From the NCBI GenBank assembly GCA_964364855.1, contig CAYINU010000018.1, positions 1-24,372 on the forward strand: 24,372 bases of DNA, in the 5' to 3' direction. Source of the DNA: CAYINU01 sp964364855 (lineage in GTDB: Bacteria > Margulisbacteria > Marinamargulisbacteria > CAYINU01). Below are positions 14,710-22,339 of the stretch, one piece after another. The notes below the pieces were generated by a model. It was given only the letters and a program-made list of their open reading frames with translations. It was not told the origin of the DNA and did not search any database. Made by a program: the position numbers and the translations under genes. Numbering within the stretch: position 1 is the stretch's first letter; each line of letters starts with the position of its first letter.

Positions 14710-15752
14710 TTTGGGCCATTGTAATGGCGGGTGGCATTGGTACCCGGTTTTGGCCCCTTTCCCGGAAAGAAAAGGCCAAACAATTTTTGGACGTTCTGGA
14801 TACCGGAAAGTCGTTGCTGGAGCTGACCGTCGAACGCATTCGGCCATTGGTCGGTGAGTCCTTTTGGATCGTCGGAACTGAAAATCAGCGTCAAAGCTTG
14901 CTTCCCATCCACGAAAATTGTGGCGGACATGTGCTATATGAGCCCATGGGCCGCAATACAGCCGCCTGTATTGGGTGGGCGGTTGCGCAACTCTTAAAAC
15001 AGGATCCGGATGCCATCGCCGTTGTTTTGCCAGCTGACCACTATATCCCCGATGGCGCGGCTTTTTTGAAAACCATCAAGGCAGGCATTAAAATTGCCTC
15101 TTCTCGTAACTGTCTGGTGACATTGGGTGTCGTTCCTGCAACACCCCAAACCGGATATGGCTATATTCAAGCCCCCGGTCCTCAGGATGCGGATGGTAGC
15201 TACGATGTGAAAGCCTTTGTGGAAAAGCCGGATTTTAAGACCGCGGTACGTTATTTGTCATCTGGAGACTATTTTTGGAACTCCGGCATTTTCATTTTTC
15301 CTGCCCAAACCCTCCTGGATCTGTACGTACACCATCTGCCCGATCACGCCAAAACGGTCATGCAGCTGGCCAATCATCCGAATGATAAAGACCTCATTAA
15401 ATCCGAATACGAGAAAATGGCTTCTATTTCCATTGATTATGGCGTACTGGAAAAAGCCCACGACCAGCTAAGAATGATCCCCGCCAATTTTATTTGGAGT
15501 GACATCGGCAGTTGGGGATCCGTAGGCGATTTCTGGCCCAGTGACACTAATGGCAATCAGGCCGTATGCCGTTCCGTGCATACTATCAATTCCTCCCATA
15601 ACCGGGTATTTGCTCCCGGAAAAGTGGTGGGGTTACTCGAGGTTGAAAACCTGATTGTTGTCGATAGCGACGATGCCATTCTCATTGCAAAATCCAGCGC
15701 CGATCAGCAGCTAAAGGCACTCTATGACCTCCTCCCAGACGACGTCAAATAG
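14706..15752 (+). CDS. manC: Mannose-1-phosphate guanylyltransferase
   Basis: A 348-residue nucleotidyltransferase making GDP-mannose from mannose-1-phosphate and GTP. The signature is MAGGIGTRFWPLSRKEKAKQF (residues 7-27, nucleotide-binding loop with catalytic Lys), followed by EPMGRNTAACIGWA, VLPADHYI, GYGYIQ, VEKPD and WNSGIFIF. The length fits the single-domain form, without the isomerase domain of the bifunctional enzymes. It starts in a 4-nt overlap with hemJ and its last 29 nt overlap the LpxB-like gene. GDP-mannose feeds surface polysaccharide or glycoprotein synthesis, which would suit a cell with an S-layer, but the final product is not shown here. Confidence 0.92.
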   Translation: MIWAIVMAGGIGTRFWPLSRKEKAKQFLDVLDTGKSLLELTVERIRPLVGESFWIVGTENQRQSLLPIHENCGGHVLYEPMGRNTAACIGWAVAQLLKQDPDAIAVVLPADHYIPDGAAFLKTIKAGIKIASSRNCLVTLGVVPATPQTGYGYIQAPGPQDADGSYDVKAFVEKPDFKTAVRYLSSGDYFWNSGIFIFPAQTLLDLYVHHLPDHAKTVMQLANHPNDKDLIKSEYEKMASISIDYGVLEKAHDQLRMIPANFIWSDIGSWGSVGDFWPSDTNGNQAVCRSVHTINSSHNRVFAPGKVVGLLEVENLIVVDSDDAILIAKSSADQQLKALYDLLPDDVK

Positions 15753-16827
15753 CCTGAAAAATCTCATTATTTTTTCAAATTCTCCGGGCGAAATCAGTAC
15801 ATGGGTGCGCAGCGTGTGTGCGGCTGTTCACGCGGACGACCCCCAAGTCCGTATTCACGTGTACCTTTTGCCTTGCCAATACGCGACGGGTCAGGAGAAT
15901 GCGGTCGTGTCAGACTTTGACGGTGTGGTTGAAGTCCTCCGACCAGGGCAAACATGGCGTCGTTTGGCCCTACAAACCGTCAAACGATTGTTCGGGACTT
16001 CGCCCACTTCCCAAACGGCAGTGCTTAGCCTGGGTGGAGATCCATATTACGCCCGATGGCTGGCCTGGCTTTTACAATGCCCGGCATATCTTTACACTGA
16101 ACATGCGCACCGCTTTCCAGGATTCAACCATGTGTTTCGTTCCTATCGGGACGGAGATTTAATGGGGGCCAGTGTACCGAAAAACCCTCCCCCACCGGGC
16201 GATACCACATTGTTTTTGTGCGGATCGCGGCCTCAGCATTTTGTGCATTGGTTCCCCATCGTGGCCCGGGGCATCGCCTTGATTAAAAAAAGGCAGCCCG
16301 ATTTCGCCGCCGACGTGCTGATCTCCCCCTTTTTATCGCCGGATGTTGTCAATCCCCTGCTCGCACAACACCAGGACAATACGTTTTGCGTCCGCCGAGA
16401 CGCCGATACCTGGACGGCCATTGCACGGGCAAAACTGGTGGTGACTATTCCGGGAACCAATACCGCTCAGGCCATGTATTTGCGGCGTCCGATGATTGTG
16501 TTTGTCCCCCTCAACCGTCCGGAGTCGATACTCTTGGATGGCCTGCCCGGGTTGATCGGCAAAATCCCCGTGTTGGGGCATGCATTTATGCACCTCGCAG
16601 TGGCAGTTTTAAAAAGAAAAATCCGCTTCTATTCCAAACCCAATCGCCATCTAAATCGTGCCGTTGTGCCCGAAATTGTGGGCGTTATTACCCCGGCTTC
16701 CTTTGCAAAATCGGTTTTGGATCTCTATAATAACCCCCAAGCGCTGGTCGATATGCAAACGGAATTGCCGAAAATTCCTATTCCCTACGATGCGGCGCAC
16801 CGCTTATGGCAGGACATTCAAAAATAA
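15724..16827 (+). CDS. LpxB-like glycosyltransferase (lipid-A-disaccharide synthase related)
   Basis: A 367-residue protein resembling the GT-B enzymes related to lipid A disaccharide synthase. The start FSNSPGEISTWVRSVC matches the glycine/Glu loop of that group. Further features are VLSLGGDPYYARWLAWLL, a central LFLCGSRPQH at the domain junction, and AKLVVTIPGTNTAQAMYLRRPMIV near the donor site; in classical LpxB the corresponding region reads like SGTATLE. It differs enough from classical LpxB that a UDP-diacylglucosamine substrate should not be assumed. It starts at ATG 15724, inside the manC 3' end, behind AAAGG. No other lipid A gene is visible. It ends 6 nt from a convergent gene. Confidence 0.62.
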   Translation: MTSSQTTSNSLKNLIIFSNSPGEISTWVRSVCAAVHADDPQVRIHVYLLPCQYATGQENAVVSDFDGVVEVLRPGQTWRRLALQTVKRLFGTSPTSQTAVLSLGGDPYYARWLAWLLQCPAYLYTEHAHRFPGFNHVFRSYRDGDLMGASVPKNPPPPGDTTLFLCGSRPQHFVHWFPIVARGIALIKKRQPDFAADVLISPFLSPDVVNPLLAQHQDNTFCVRRDADTWTAIARAKLVVTIPGTNTAQAMYLRRPMIVFVPLNRPESILLDGLPGLIGKIPVLGHAFMHLAVAVLKRKIRFYSKPNRHLNRAVVPEIVGVITPASFAKSVLDLYNNPQALVDMQTELPKIPIPYDAAHRLWQDIQK

Positions 16828-16833
16828 AGCTAG

Positions 16834-17409
16834 CTAATCTGTATTAATTGCCAGATCAGACCCCAGCAAGATCCGCTCGTCCTCCAGCAGTAGGGTAAGA
16901 GGCTTTTGCCGAATGGTGAGAATACGATTAGTGCCGTCTGGCATAGCCACGGATACTGTGTATGGAGATAATTGCGGAGCAGCGATCTTGAAGTTGTATT
17001 TGCCATAAAGAGAAGCTAAGTCCAGGTCAGCGAGATGAATTTTTTGACCGAACAAATCCATATGGGTTTCTAAAATTACGCGGGTAATTTTCACTGACAT
17101 AATATTTTGGGTGTCATCATAGGTGACACTGGCTTTTCCCGACAGGGAGGAGGGATAACGAATGGCACCACACTGAACACCAGTATCACCAAAAAAATCA
17201 ACACCTTCTGCGGAAATAGTCATACGGGGATTGTCCACCGTCCATGTGCAATTGGACCCATTGACCGTGAGAGGCCCTTTTAAAGGACCTACCGCAGCCC
17301 AAAATTGATTGATGGCGTCTTGGCGAATGGTCATTGTGACCATTGGAACAGCAAAGGTAGAAGTGCTGGAGAGAATAAGCAGAGTGATAACCAGAAAAGT
17401 TTTAGACAT
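16834..17409 (-). CDS. Exported protein of unknown function
   Basis: A 191-residue protein with a clear signal peptide: MSKTF, a hydrophobic core, and probable cleavage after STFA near residue 19. The mature part looks beta-rich, alternating short polar and hydrophobic strands, and contains two cysteines (SNCTW, VQCGA) that could form a disulphide. The topology, with paired strands and a C-terminal RQKPLTLLLEDERILLG, suggests a lipid- or ligand-binding beta structure, but this is only an impression and I recognise no family. ATG 17409 has no ribosome site; a strong promoter ends 7 nt upstream. The gene is a separate unit, although it follows tilS on the same strand. Confidence 0.72.
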   Translation of the reverse strand: MSKTFLVITLLILSSTSTFAVPMVTMTIRQDAINQFWAAVGPLKGPLTVNGSNCTWTVDNPRMTISAEGVDFFGDTGVQCGAIRYPSSLSGKASVTYDDTQNIMSVKITRVILETHMDLFGQKIHLADLDLASLYGKYNFKIAAPQLSPYTVSVAMPDGTNRILTIRQKPLTLLLEDERILLGSDLAINTD

Positions 17410-17416
17410 AAAAGTA

Positions 17417-17445
17417 AATCTAACTAATCATGTATATGATGTCAA
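17417..17445 (-). promoter_or_regulatory. Strong promoter giving a leaderless mRNA for the exported unknown protein
   Basis: On the minus strand, TTGACA (17445-17440, perfect consensus) is followed after exactly 17 nt by TAGATT (17422-17417, 4 of 6). Seven nt then lead to ATG 17409, so the transcript should begin at or one base from the start codon. No Shine-Dalgarno sequence is possible. Confidence 0.65.
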
Positions 17446-17463
17446 CTTCCTTTTTGGATATTA

Positions 17464-18426
17464 TTAATGATCAATAAATGTAACGTTAAACTGAGATAGT
17501 ATAACCCAATGATTCCTTGGTAAATTAACCCGTCTGCAGCCCGATTTTTGGAGTTGAGCCAAAATGGATTTGATCTGAATAGCGGAGACCCGAAAATCCA
17601 TTCCATAGGCCAGTGCGATCAGGCGGCGGATCAGTTCCCCTTGCAAAAAGGGCTCCAGCGCCATTACCGCAGATCGAGAGATTTCCCATCCACTTGGAGT
17701 GCGCTTCACTTTAGTCAAAGGTGTTTTTAGGACATCCTCAACATATCGTCTTAAATCGGCATGATACTGTGCCAAACCCAATACCTTGCGCCGATACTGA
17801 GGGTTCATTCTTTCTAAAACAGGCACTAGCTCGAGTCGGATCCGATTGCGCAAAAATGCATCTGATGTGTTGGATGAATCCACACAATATGTCACTTTTT
17901 CTTCCCGCAGAACATCCAGAATGTGCGATTTTGTGGTGTTCAATAACGGACGCACCAATAACACGCCGTCCAACTCACGAACCGGGGTCATTGGCGTGAG
18001 CCCAGACAGGCTCCCCCGTAAAATCTTCATCAAAACGGACTCGACATTGTCATCCAGATGGTGGGCGGTACACACCACCCCTACCCCACGTTCGCGCGCC
18101 AGTTCAACCAGCCGGCGATAGCGCAGCGTACGTCCGGCTTCTTCAAGCGATGCACCGATGGACTGCGCATAGGCACGTACCGGTAAGGGCTCCAACACGA
18201 CAGAAAAAGAATGCGCCCTCGCAAAATCGGCAACAAATGTCCGCTCGGCTTCAATTTCCTCCGAGGACCGAAGACCATGGTCAAAATAGACCAATGTTAC
18301 TTGGCCTGATGATAGCGCCGTCTTGAGCGCCAACGCCAGATATACCGAGTCAGGGCCTCCTGAAAACGACAGCAGGACACCTTCTTTTCCGACTTCGAAT
18401 CCGGGAATATCGAAAAGCAAGCTCAC
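17464..18426 (-). CDS. tilS: tRNA(Ile)-lysidine synthase
   Basis: A 320-residue enzyme that modifies C34 of tRNA-Ile(CAU) to lysidine with ATP and lysine, so that the tRNA reads AUA. The PP-loop is SFSGGPDS near the N terminus, followed by the strand VYFDHGLR, then TAHHLDDNVESVLMKILRGSLSG, VRPLL and DSSNTSDAFLRNRIRLELVP, all typical of TilS. The C-terminal part is short, so the full substrate-binding tail of E. coli TilS is absent. The frame extends to an ATG at 18465 inside argS, but GTG 18426 gives a 4-nt GTGA overlap with the argS stop and the usual family start; I prefer it. It is the last gene of the SLH-argS-tilS operon. Confidence 0.93.
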   Translation of the reverse strand: MSLLFDIPGFEVGKEGVLLSFSGGPDSVYLALALKTALSSGQVTLVYFDHGLRSSEEIEAERTFVADFARAHSFSVVLEPLPVRAYAQSIGASLEEAGRTLRYRRLVELARERGVGVVCTAHHLDDNVESVLMKILRGSLSGLTPMTPVRELDGVLLVRPLLNTTKSHILDVLREEKVTYCVDSSNTSDAFLRNRIRLELVPVLERMNPQYRRKVLGLAQYHADLRRYVEDVLKTPLTKVKRTPSGWEISRSAVMALEPFLQGELIRRLIALAYGMDFRVSAIQIKSILAQLQKSGCRRVNLPRNHWVILSQFNVTFIDH

Positions 18427-19982
18427 ATGCGAACAGGTGCCGAGATACCCAACACACCCAGACATTCGGCGAGGAGCACCTTCAACTGCAAGACAAGCTG
18501 CAAGCGACGATTTTTAACATCGGGTTCGGCTTTTAAGGCCGGGCAATTTTCATAAAACTGATGCGTCAATTTCGCTAGCGTCGCCAAATAGTGCACGAAA
18601 CGATGGGGAATTTTTTGAACAGCAGCTTGGAAAAGCGCATCGTACATGAGCAAGGCATGCAACATGACGGCACGCTCATAGGGATCGAGATCCCAAGCAG
18701 ATGCGCTTCCTTCCGGTTTGGCCTGCTCCAAAATACTGCACATACGAGCATGGGCATATTGAATATAAAAAACAGGGTTTTCGTTGCTTTTTTGAACAGC
18801 CAACCCCAGATCAAAATCCAAATGGGTATCTGGACTTTTCTCGGCCAAGAAGTAGCGTGTCGCATCCACACCGATTTCCTCCACCACATCCTCTAGACTA
18901 ATCATATCTCCCGAGCGTTTGGACATCCGCACCGGCACGCCGTCTCGAAACAGAGACACCATTTGTCCCAAAATGACTTGGAATCCATGGTCCGCACCAA
19001 AACGATCTCCTCCCAGTGCCATTACTGCAGCTCGGATGCGTTGGACATAGCCGTGGTGATCCGCACCCCAGATATTGATGAGGTCGTCAAAACCCCGTTC
19101 TATCTTGCTCAGATGGTAGGCCACATCCACCGCAAAATACGTATACTCGCCTGTGGACTTCACCAGAACGCGGTCCTTTTCGTCACCAAAAGACGTGGAT
19201 TTGAACCATACAGCCCCGTTCAAATCATACGCCAACTCTTTTTTTCGGAGGGCAACAATGGCTCGGTCAACCAACGCATCCCCATATAACGACTTTTCCG
19301 AAAACCAGTTGTCAAATCTCACGCCCAATTTATCTAAAACAGCACGCTGACCAGCCAAAATGACCGCTACCGGATCGGCGCTCATCTGGGCCAAATCTCG
19401 GATATAGTGACCATGATAGCCATCTTCGGGAACCGGCTGATCTTTTCTCATGGCGTTCACGCTGGCATAGAGTTTTTGGACCTGACTGCCAGCATCGTTG
19501 ATATAAAATTCGGTACTCAGGTCGGCACCGACATAGCGCAACAAATTGGCCATCACGCTGCCGATAACGGCCCAGCGTCCATGGCCGATATGCAACGGCC
19601 CGGTCGGGTTGGCAGATACATATTCGAGTAACATTTTCCCGTCAATGCGTGGGAACCTGGGTTTATGATAAACCAATGTAAAAAAGGACTCGCAAATAAA
19701 GGCATCCGACAGCGTCAAATTGACAAAGCCGCTAACGGCTTGTGCAGACGCCCAGATCAAAACCTGAGGATCGGCGTTAAGCTGATCCGACATTTCAGAT
19801 GCAATTTGTTGAGGGGAACGTTTCAACCGCTTTGCCAAATCAAATGCAATATTGGTAGCGAAATGTCCAAATGCGGCATGCCGGGGCGCCTCCAATGTCC
19901 AGTCGGACATCGTAGCGTGTTGGCTATAGCCGTTTTTTTCAAAAAACGGCTGGAGGCGCCCCCGCACCACACCCTTAATCAT
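18423..19982 (-). CDS. argS: Arginyl-tRNA synthetase
   Basis: A 519-residue class I synthetase charging tRNA-Arg. The N-terminal additional domain holds HAAFGHFATNIAFDLAK (35-51). The catalytic core starts at LLEYVSANPTGPLHIGHGR, with the HIGH motif at 131-134, and continues with YINDAGSQ, the conserved WGADHHGYVQR and MSKRSGD in the position of KMSKS. The C-terminal anticodon-binding helices include FYIQYAHARMCS and YENCPAL. Total length is slightly short for ArgS but no motif is missing. ATG 19982 overlaps the stop of the SLH gene as ATGA, and its own stop overlaps tilS, so all three are translated from one message. Confidence 0.96.
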   Translation of the reverse strand: MIKGVVRGRLQPFFEKNGYSQHATMSDWTLEAPRHAAFGHFATNIAFDLAKRLKRSPQQIASEMSDQLNADPQVLIWASAQAVSGFVNLTLSDAFICESFFTLVYHKPRFPRIDGKMLLEYVSANPTGPLHIGHGRWAVIGSVMANLLRYVGADLSTEFYINDAGSQVQKLYASVNAMRKDQPVPEDGYHGHYIRDLAQMSADPVAVILAGQRAVLDKLGVRFDNWFSEKSLYGDALVDRAIVALRKKELAYDLNGAVWFKSTSFGDEKDRVLVKSTGEYTYFAVDVAYHLSKIERGFDDLINIWGADHHGYVQRIRAAVMALGGDRFGADHGFQVILGQMVSLFRDGVPVRMSKRSGDMISLEDVVEEIGVDATRYFLAEKSPDTHLDFDLGLAVQKSNENPVFYIQYAHARMCSILEQAKPEGSASAWDLDPYERAVMLHALLMYDALFQAAVQKIPHRFVHYLATLAKLTHQFYENCPALKAEPDVKNRRLQLVLQLKVLLAECLGVLGISAPVRM

Positions 19983-21886
19983 TGGCTTTTTAGTACCTCT
20001 GCAATCCGTCCTTGCACAGGAGACAACTTGTACACGACAGCAGCCAATTCAGCCCGTGTCATGCCGCGCAGCGGGTAAAAATACCGCCCATCGGAAACGA
20101 GCCCCGCATTCAGGGCTTTTTGAATATGGACATACCCCCAATGCCTTGGAGGCACATCAACGAAATTGGCGGTGATGACTTGTGGTTGGTCGGACACCGT
20201 CCGGCTCAGCGCTGTCATTACGCCCGCTCGGTTCATGACTTCACGGGGCCGAAATTGACCATCCTTGGTTTGCATAATCCCAGCAGCAAGTACCGCCTGT
20301 ACGCTGTCCCAAGTAGGACCAGAGTGCGGCACATCTGTCACAGCCATTGTGTTTTGGGGAACAGGCAGATTCAAGGCCAATTTCAGCACCTGGGCAAGAA
20401 ATACCCGTGTTACCGGCGCTTTTGGCAAAAACGGCGAGGCACTCGGCCAGGCATCCGCAGCGGCGAGTTCGGAGGCTTCCTGCGAAATCCAGTGCCCCTT
20501 TAGATCGGAATAGGCTGGCAAGCGCAACAACGAAAGGCGTTCTTGTTGGTTGTTTCGGCCCATAATCGTGACCCCGTTTGCGCCCATATTCAGCGCTACC
20601 GTAAAGGCAAATTCACCGGATTGCGCTGTCATAACGGTCTGGCCATTAACGGAAAATGCCATCGGCGGTGTTATTTTGCCCCGCAAGGTAACCTTGTCGG
20701 TGTTATAAATAGCCGCGGTAGGCTGAGATGGAGATGTCCAGGTGATCACAAAGGGCGCGTTCATCATGGCTTTGTTTGCAACATAGGTTGCTTTCCATAC
20801 GCTGTCGTATTGGGCAATGATAGTTTCTGTCGGTGCGAATCCCGCTGAAAAACTTAGCACTGTTTCAATAGCAGAGCGAACCGGCGGCATATAAGCGGCA
20901 TAGGCCATAAACAAGTCCCGACGCAACGGCGTGTTGGGTGCCAGTGTTGTGGACTTGGGCAACACTCCGGCGTTGTAAGCCGCAGCCACATACCGGGCCG
21001 TCCAGTGACCGGTATCCACATCCGCATACGGCAGTTTGATATTATCGGTGGGAATATCTAGCTTGAGCGCCCTCACCAGCGTGATAACGTATTCGATCGT
21101 TTTAACGGACTCGGTCGGCCTGAATTTTCCGTCCGGGTAGGTGGCCATGAGGTGATTTTGCGTGACGAATTGGATGGCGTGCTCCGCCCACTCTTTACCC
21201 ATCGTCACACTTTCCTTTTTGGGCACGAGTTGCGCGATAAAATAGGCCAACTCCAGGCGGCTCAGAGGCGCGGCCAATGACCGTTCGCGATTGACGGCCG
21301 GCACAAATTCGGTGTTGCTAAACCCAAGAAGATAATCCCGGTCTTTCTCGGCTACTTTTTCCAGGTCCAGCGGTGCTGCCAACCGGTTGATCCGAATGAC
21401 ACGATGGTCAAAGGCTTGGTCAAACGGCGAGAAGAAAGAAACCAGTATCGATTGTTTCCCGGTCTCCGTGATGGTCCATCGCTCAAGAAAGCGTCCATCG
21501 GGCGTGCCTTTGATGAGCTTGCCATTGATGAAGGTTAACGAGTCCAATCGATTTACCCCTTTGATTTGAACATCAGGACGGATGAGCTGCACCTCGGGTT
21601 TCGGGGAAAAAATGGTAAATTGTTTGGGGTTATAAAGCGTAGGCACACCAGAGGAAGCCAGAGCATCCGAAACAGCAGGCTTGGAAACCACAGATTCCGT
21701 TGTGGTTTCTACAGAGAGACTGGAAGCCATCGTCGGAACAGCATCAGAGACAACAGCAGATCTCGAAGACACGGTTTGAGACGTCATTTTTGTAGACGCA
21801 TCCAACGGAAATATCCCAAACGCAAACGCAGCATGGGATACTGACAAGTCTACCAACACTATCAAAATAAGTATCAATCGCTTCAT
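19979..21886 (-). CDS. S-layer homology (SLH) domain protein
   Basis: A 635-residue exported protein. A signal peptide (hydrophobic to about 22, ending AFA) is followed by a Ser/Thr/Val-rich linker (about 30-80), a Pro-containing beta region (85-170), two SLH-like repeats (about 230-272 with TYPDGKFRPTESV, and 287-331 with YADVDTGHWTARYV), a glucodextranase-B-like domain (about 395-445: VNGQTV, GEFAFTVALNMGANGV), and three further SLH repeats (459-503, 517-562 and 576-620, with SDLKGHW, DGQFRPREV and VDVPPRHWGYV). SLH repeats bind cell-wall polymers and anchor proteins to the envelope. The promoter is at 21943-21916 and the ribosome site GAGG lies 8 nt before ATG 21886. It heads an operon with argS and tilS, an unusual partnership. 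Confidence 0.88.
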   Translation of the reverse strand: MKRLILILIVLVDLSVSHAAFAFGIFPLDASTKMTSQTVSSRSAVVSDAVPTMASSLSVETTTESVVSKPAVSDALASSGVPTLYNPKQFTIFSPKPEVQLIRPDVQIKGVNRLDSLTFINGKLIKGTPDGRFLERWTITETGKQSILVSFFSPFDQAFDHRVIRINRLAAPLDLEKVAEKDRDYLLGFSNTEFVPAVNRERSLAAPLSRLELAYFIAQLVPKKESVTMGKEWAEHAIQFVTQNHLMATYPDGKFRPTESVKTIEYVITLVRALKLDIPTDNIKLPYADVDTGHWTARYVAAAYNAGVLPKSTTLAPNTPLRRDLFMAYAAYMPPVRSAIETVLSFSAGFAPTETIIAQYDSVWKATYVANKAMMNAPFVITWTSPSQPTAAIYNTDKVTLRGKITPPMAFSVNGQTVMTAQSGEFAFTVALNMGANGVTIMGRNNQQERLSLLRLPAYSDLKGHWISQEASELAAADAWPSASPFLPKAPVTRVFLAQVLKLALNLPVPQNTMAVTDVPHSGPTWDSVQAVLAAGIMQTKDGQFRPREVMNRAGVMTALSRTVSDQPQVITANFVDVPPRHWGYVHIQKALNAGLVSDGRYFYPLRGMTRAELAAVVYKLSPVQGRIAEVLKSQ

Positions 21887-21915
21887 AAGATGTTCCTCAG
21901 CCGATAAGACTTAAA

Positions 21916-21943
21916 AATATATTCCTCAACATACCGTTGTCAG
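21916..21943 (-). promoter_or_regulatory. Predicted promoter of the SLH-argS-tilS operon
   Basis: On the minus strand, CTGACA (21943-21938, 5 of 6) is followed after 16 nt by TATATT (21921-21916, 5 of 6). Transcription would start near 21909 and leave a leader of about 23 nt that includes the GAGGA ribosome site. Confidence 0.55.
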
Positions 21944-22000
21944 GTTTTCGTGTAAATACGTACGGAGTCAAGGTTGTTTGGAGAAACGCTTACTTCAAAT

Positions 22001-22042
22001 AAGATTACGAGGCAAAATACCGATGTAATCGAAGATTACGAG
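22001..22042. repeat. 11-bp direct repeat and short perfect hairpin
   Basis: AAGATTACGAG occurs at 22001-22011 and again at 22032-22042, 31 nt apart. Between them and running into the second copy, GTAATC (22025-22030) and GATTAC (22034-22039) form a perfect 6-bp stem with a GAA loop. The block lies between the SLH promoter and the large fold-back element, and could be part of it. No protein coding is apparent. Confidence 0.5.
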
Positions 22043-22058
22043 CCCAACTCTAAGGACT

Positions 22059-22167
22059 GAATTTGGCAGATACGGCGTTTTCTCGCGGCGGGAGTTTATC
22101 GAGGAGCCGAAGTGAAACGTAGGCGGCATAAATGACCAGAGCGAAAAACGCCGTAGCTGTCAAATTC
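22059..22167. repeat. 109-nt fold-back (long imperfect palindrome) next to tRNA-Thr
   Basis: Left arm 22059-22086 pairs with right arm 22141-22167. Over about 27 pairs there is one G-U, one A-G mismatch (22070/22156) and one bulged C (22082). A core of 11 consecutive Watson-Crick pairs joins TACGGCGTTTT (22071-22081) with AAAACGCCGTA (22145-22155). The interior can fold further: TTTAT (22095-22099) with ATAAA (22128-22132), and GCCG (22106-22109) with CGGC (22124-22127). The element ends 2 nt from the tRNA 3' end. It may be a MITE-like or REP-like dispersed repeat, or a structured RNA processed with the tRNA trailer. The pairing is plain in the sequence; the role is not. Confidence 0.7.
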
Positions 22168-22169
22168 CT

Positions 22170-22242
22170 AGCCGGTGACCGGACTTGAACCGGTGACCTA
22201 CTCATTACGAATGAGTTGCTCTACCAACTGAGCTACACCGGC
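22170..22242 (-). tRNA. tRNA-Thr (anticodon CGU)
   Basis: The 73-nt cloverleaf is complete: acceptor GCCGGTG/CACCGGC, D arm GCTC/GAGC with AGTTGGTA loop, anticodon arm ACTCA/TGAGT with loop TTCGTAA, five-base variable loop AGGTC, and T arm ACCGG/CCGGT with loop TTCAAGT. Positions 34-36 read CGT, so it decodes ACG (Thr). The discriminator base is U. CCA is not encoded and must be added afterwards. A promoter lies 21 nt upstream; the large fold-back element starts 2 nt downstream. Confidence 0.96.
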
Positions 22243-22262
22243 ACCTTCAAATGAACCTACCG

Positions 22263-22291
22263 AGTATACCAATGCACAAGAAAAAGGTGAA
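22263..22291 (-). promoter_or_regulatory. Predicted promoter of tRNA-Thr
   Basis: On the minus strand, TTCACC (22291-22286, 4 of 6) is followed after 17 nt by TATACT (22268-22263, 5 of 6). The predicted start near 22256 gives a 14-nt 5' leader before the tRNA, a normal distance. Confidence 0.55.
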
Positions 22292-22339
22292 GGACGTAGG
22301 ACGCCTCCGGTGCATTTGGCCATGATAGGTCATTGGCGT

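Noticed and set aside
18427..18465. Longer tilS start at ATG 18465.
   Set aside because: It would lie 43 nt inside argS; the GTGA overlap at 18426 matches the ATGA overlap seen at the other junction of this operon and the usual TilS N terminus.
22042..22167. Integron attC site: GCCCAAC at 22042-22048 fits the core pattern and a long inverted repeat follows.
   Set aside because: No partner core site (GTTRRRY in this orientation) lies at the other end next to the tRNA, and no integrase or cassette array is present.
22269..22319. Imperfect inverted repeat CCAATGCAC / GTGCATTTGG around the tRNA promoter, as a terminator of the ATPase gene.
   Set aside because: The loop is over 30 nt, one arm has a bulge and there is no U-tract; it overlaps the better-supported promoter.
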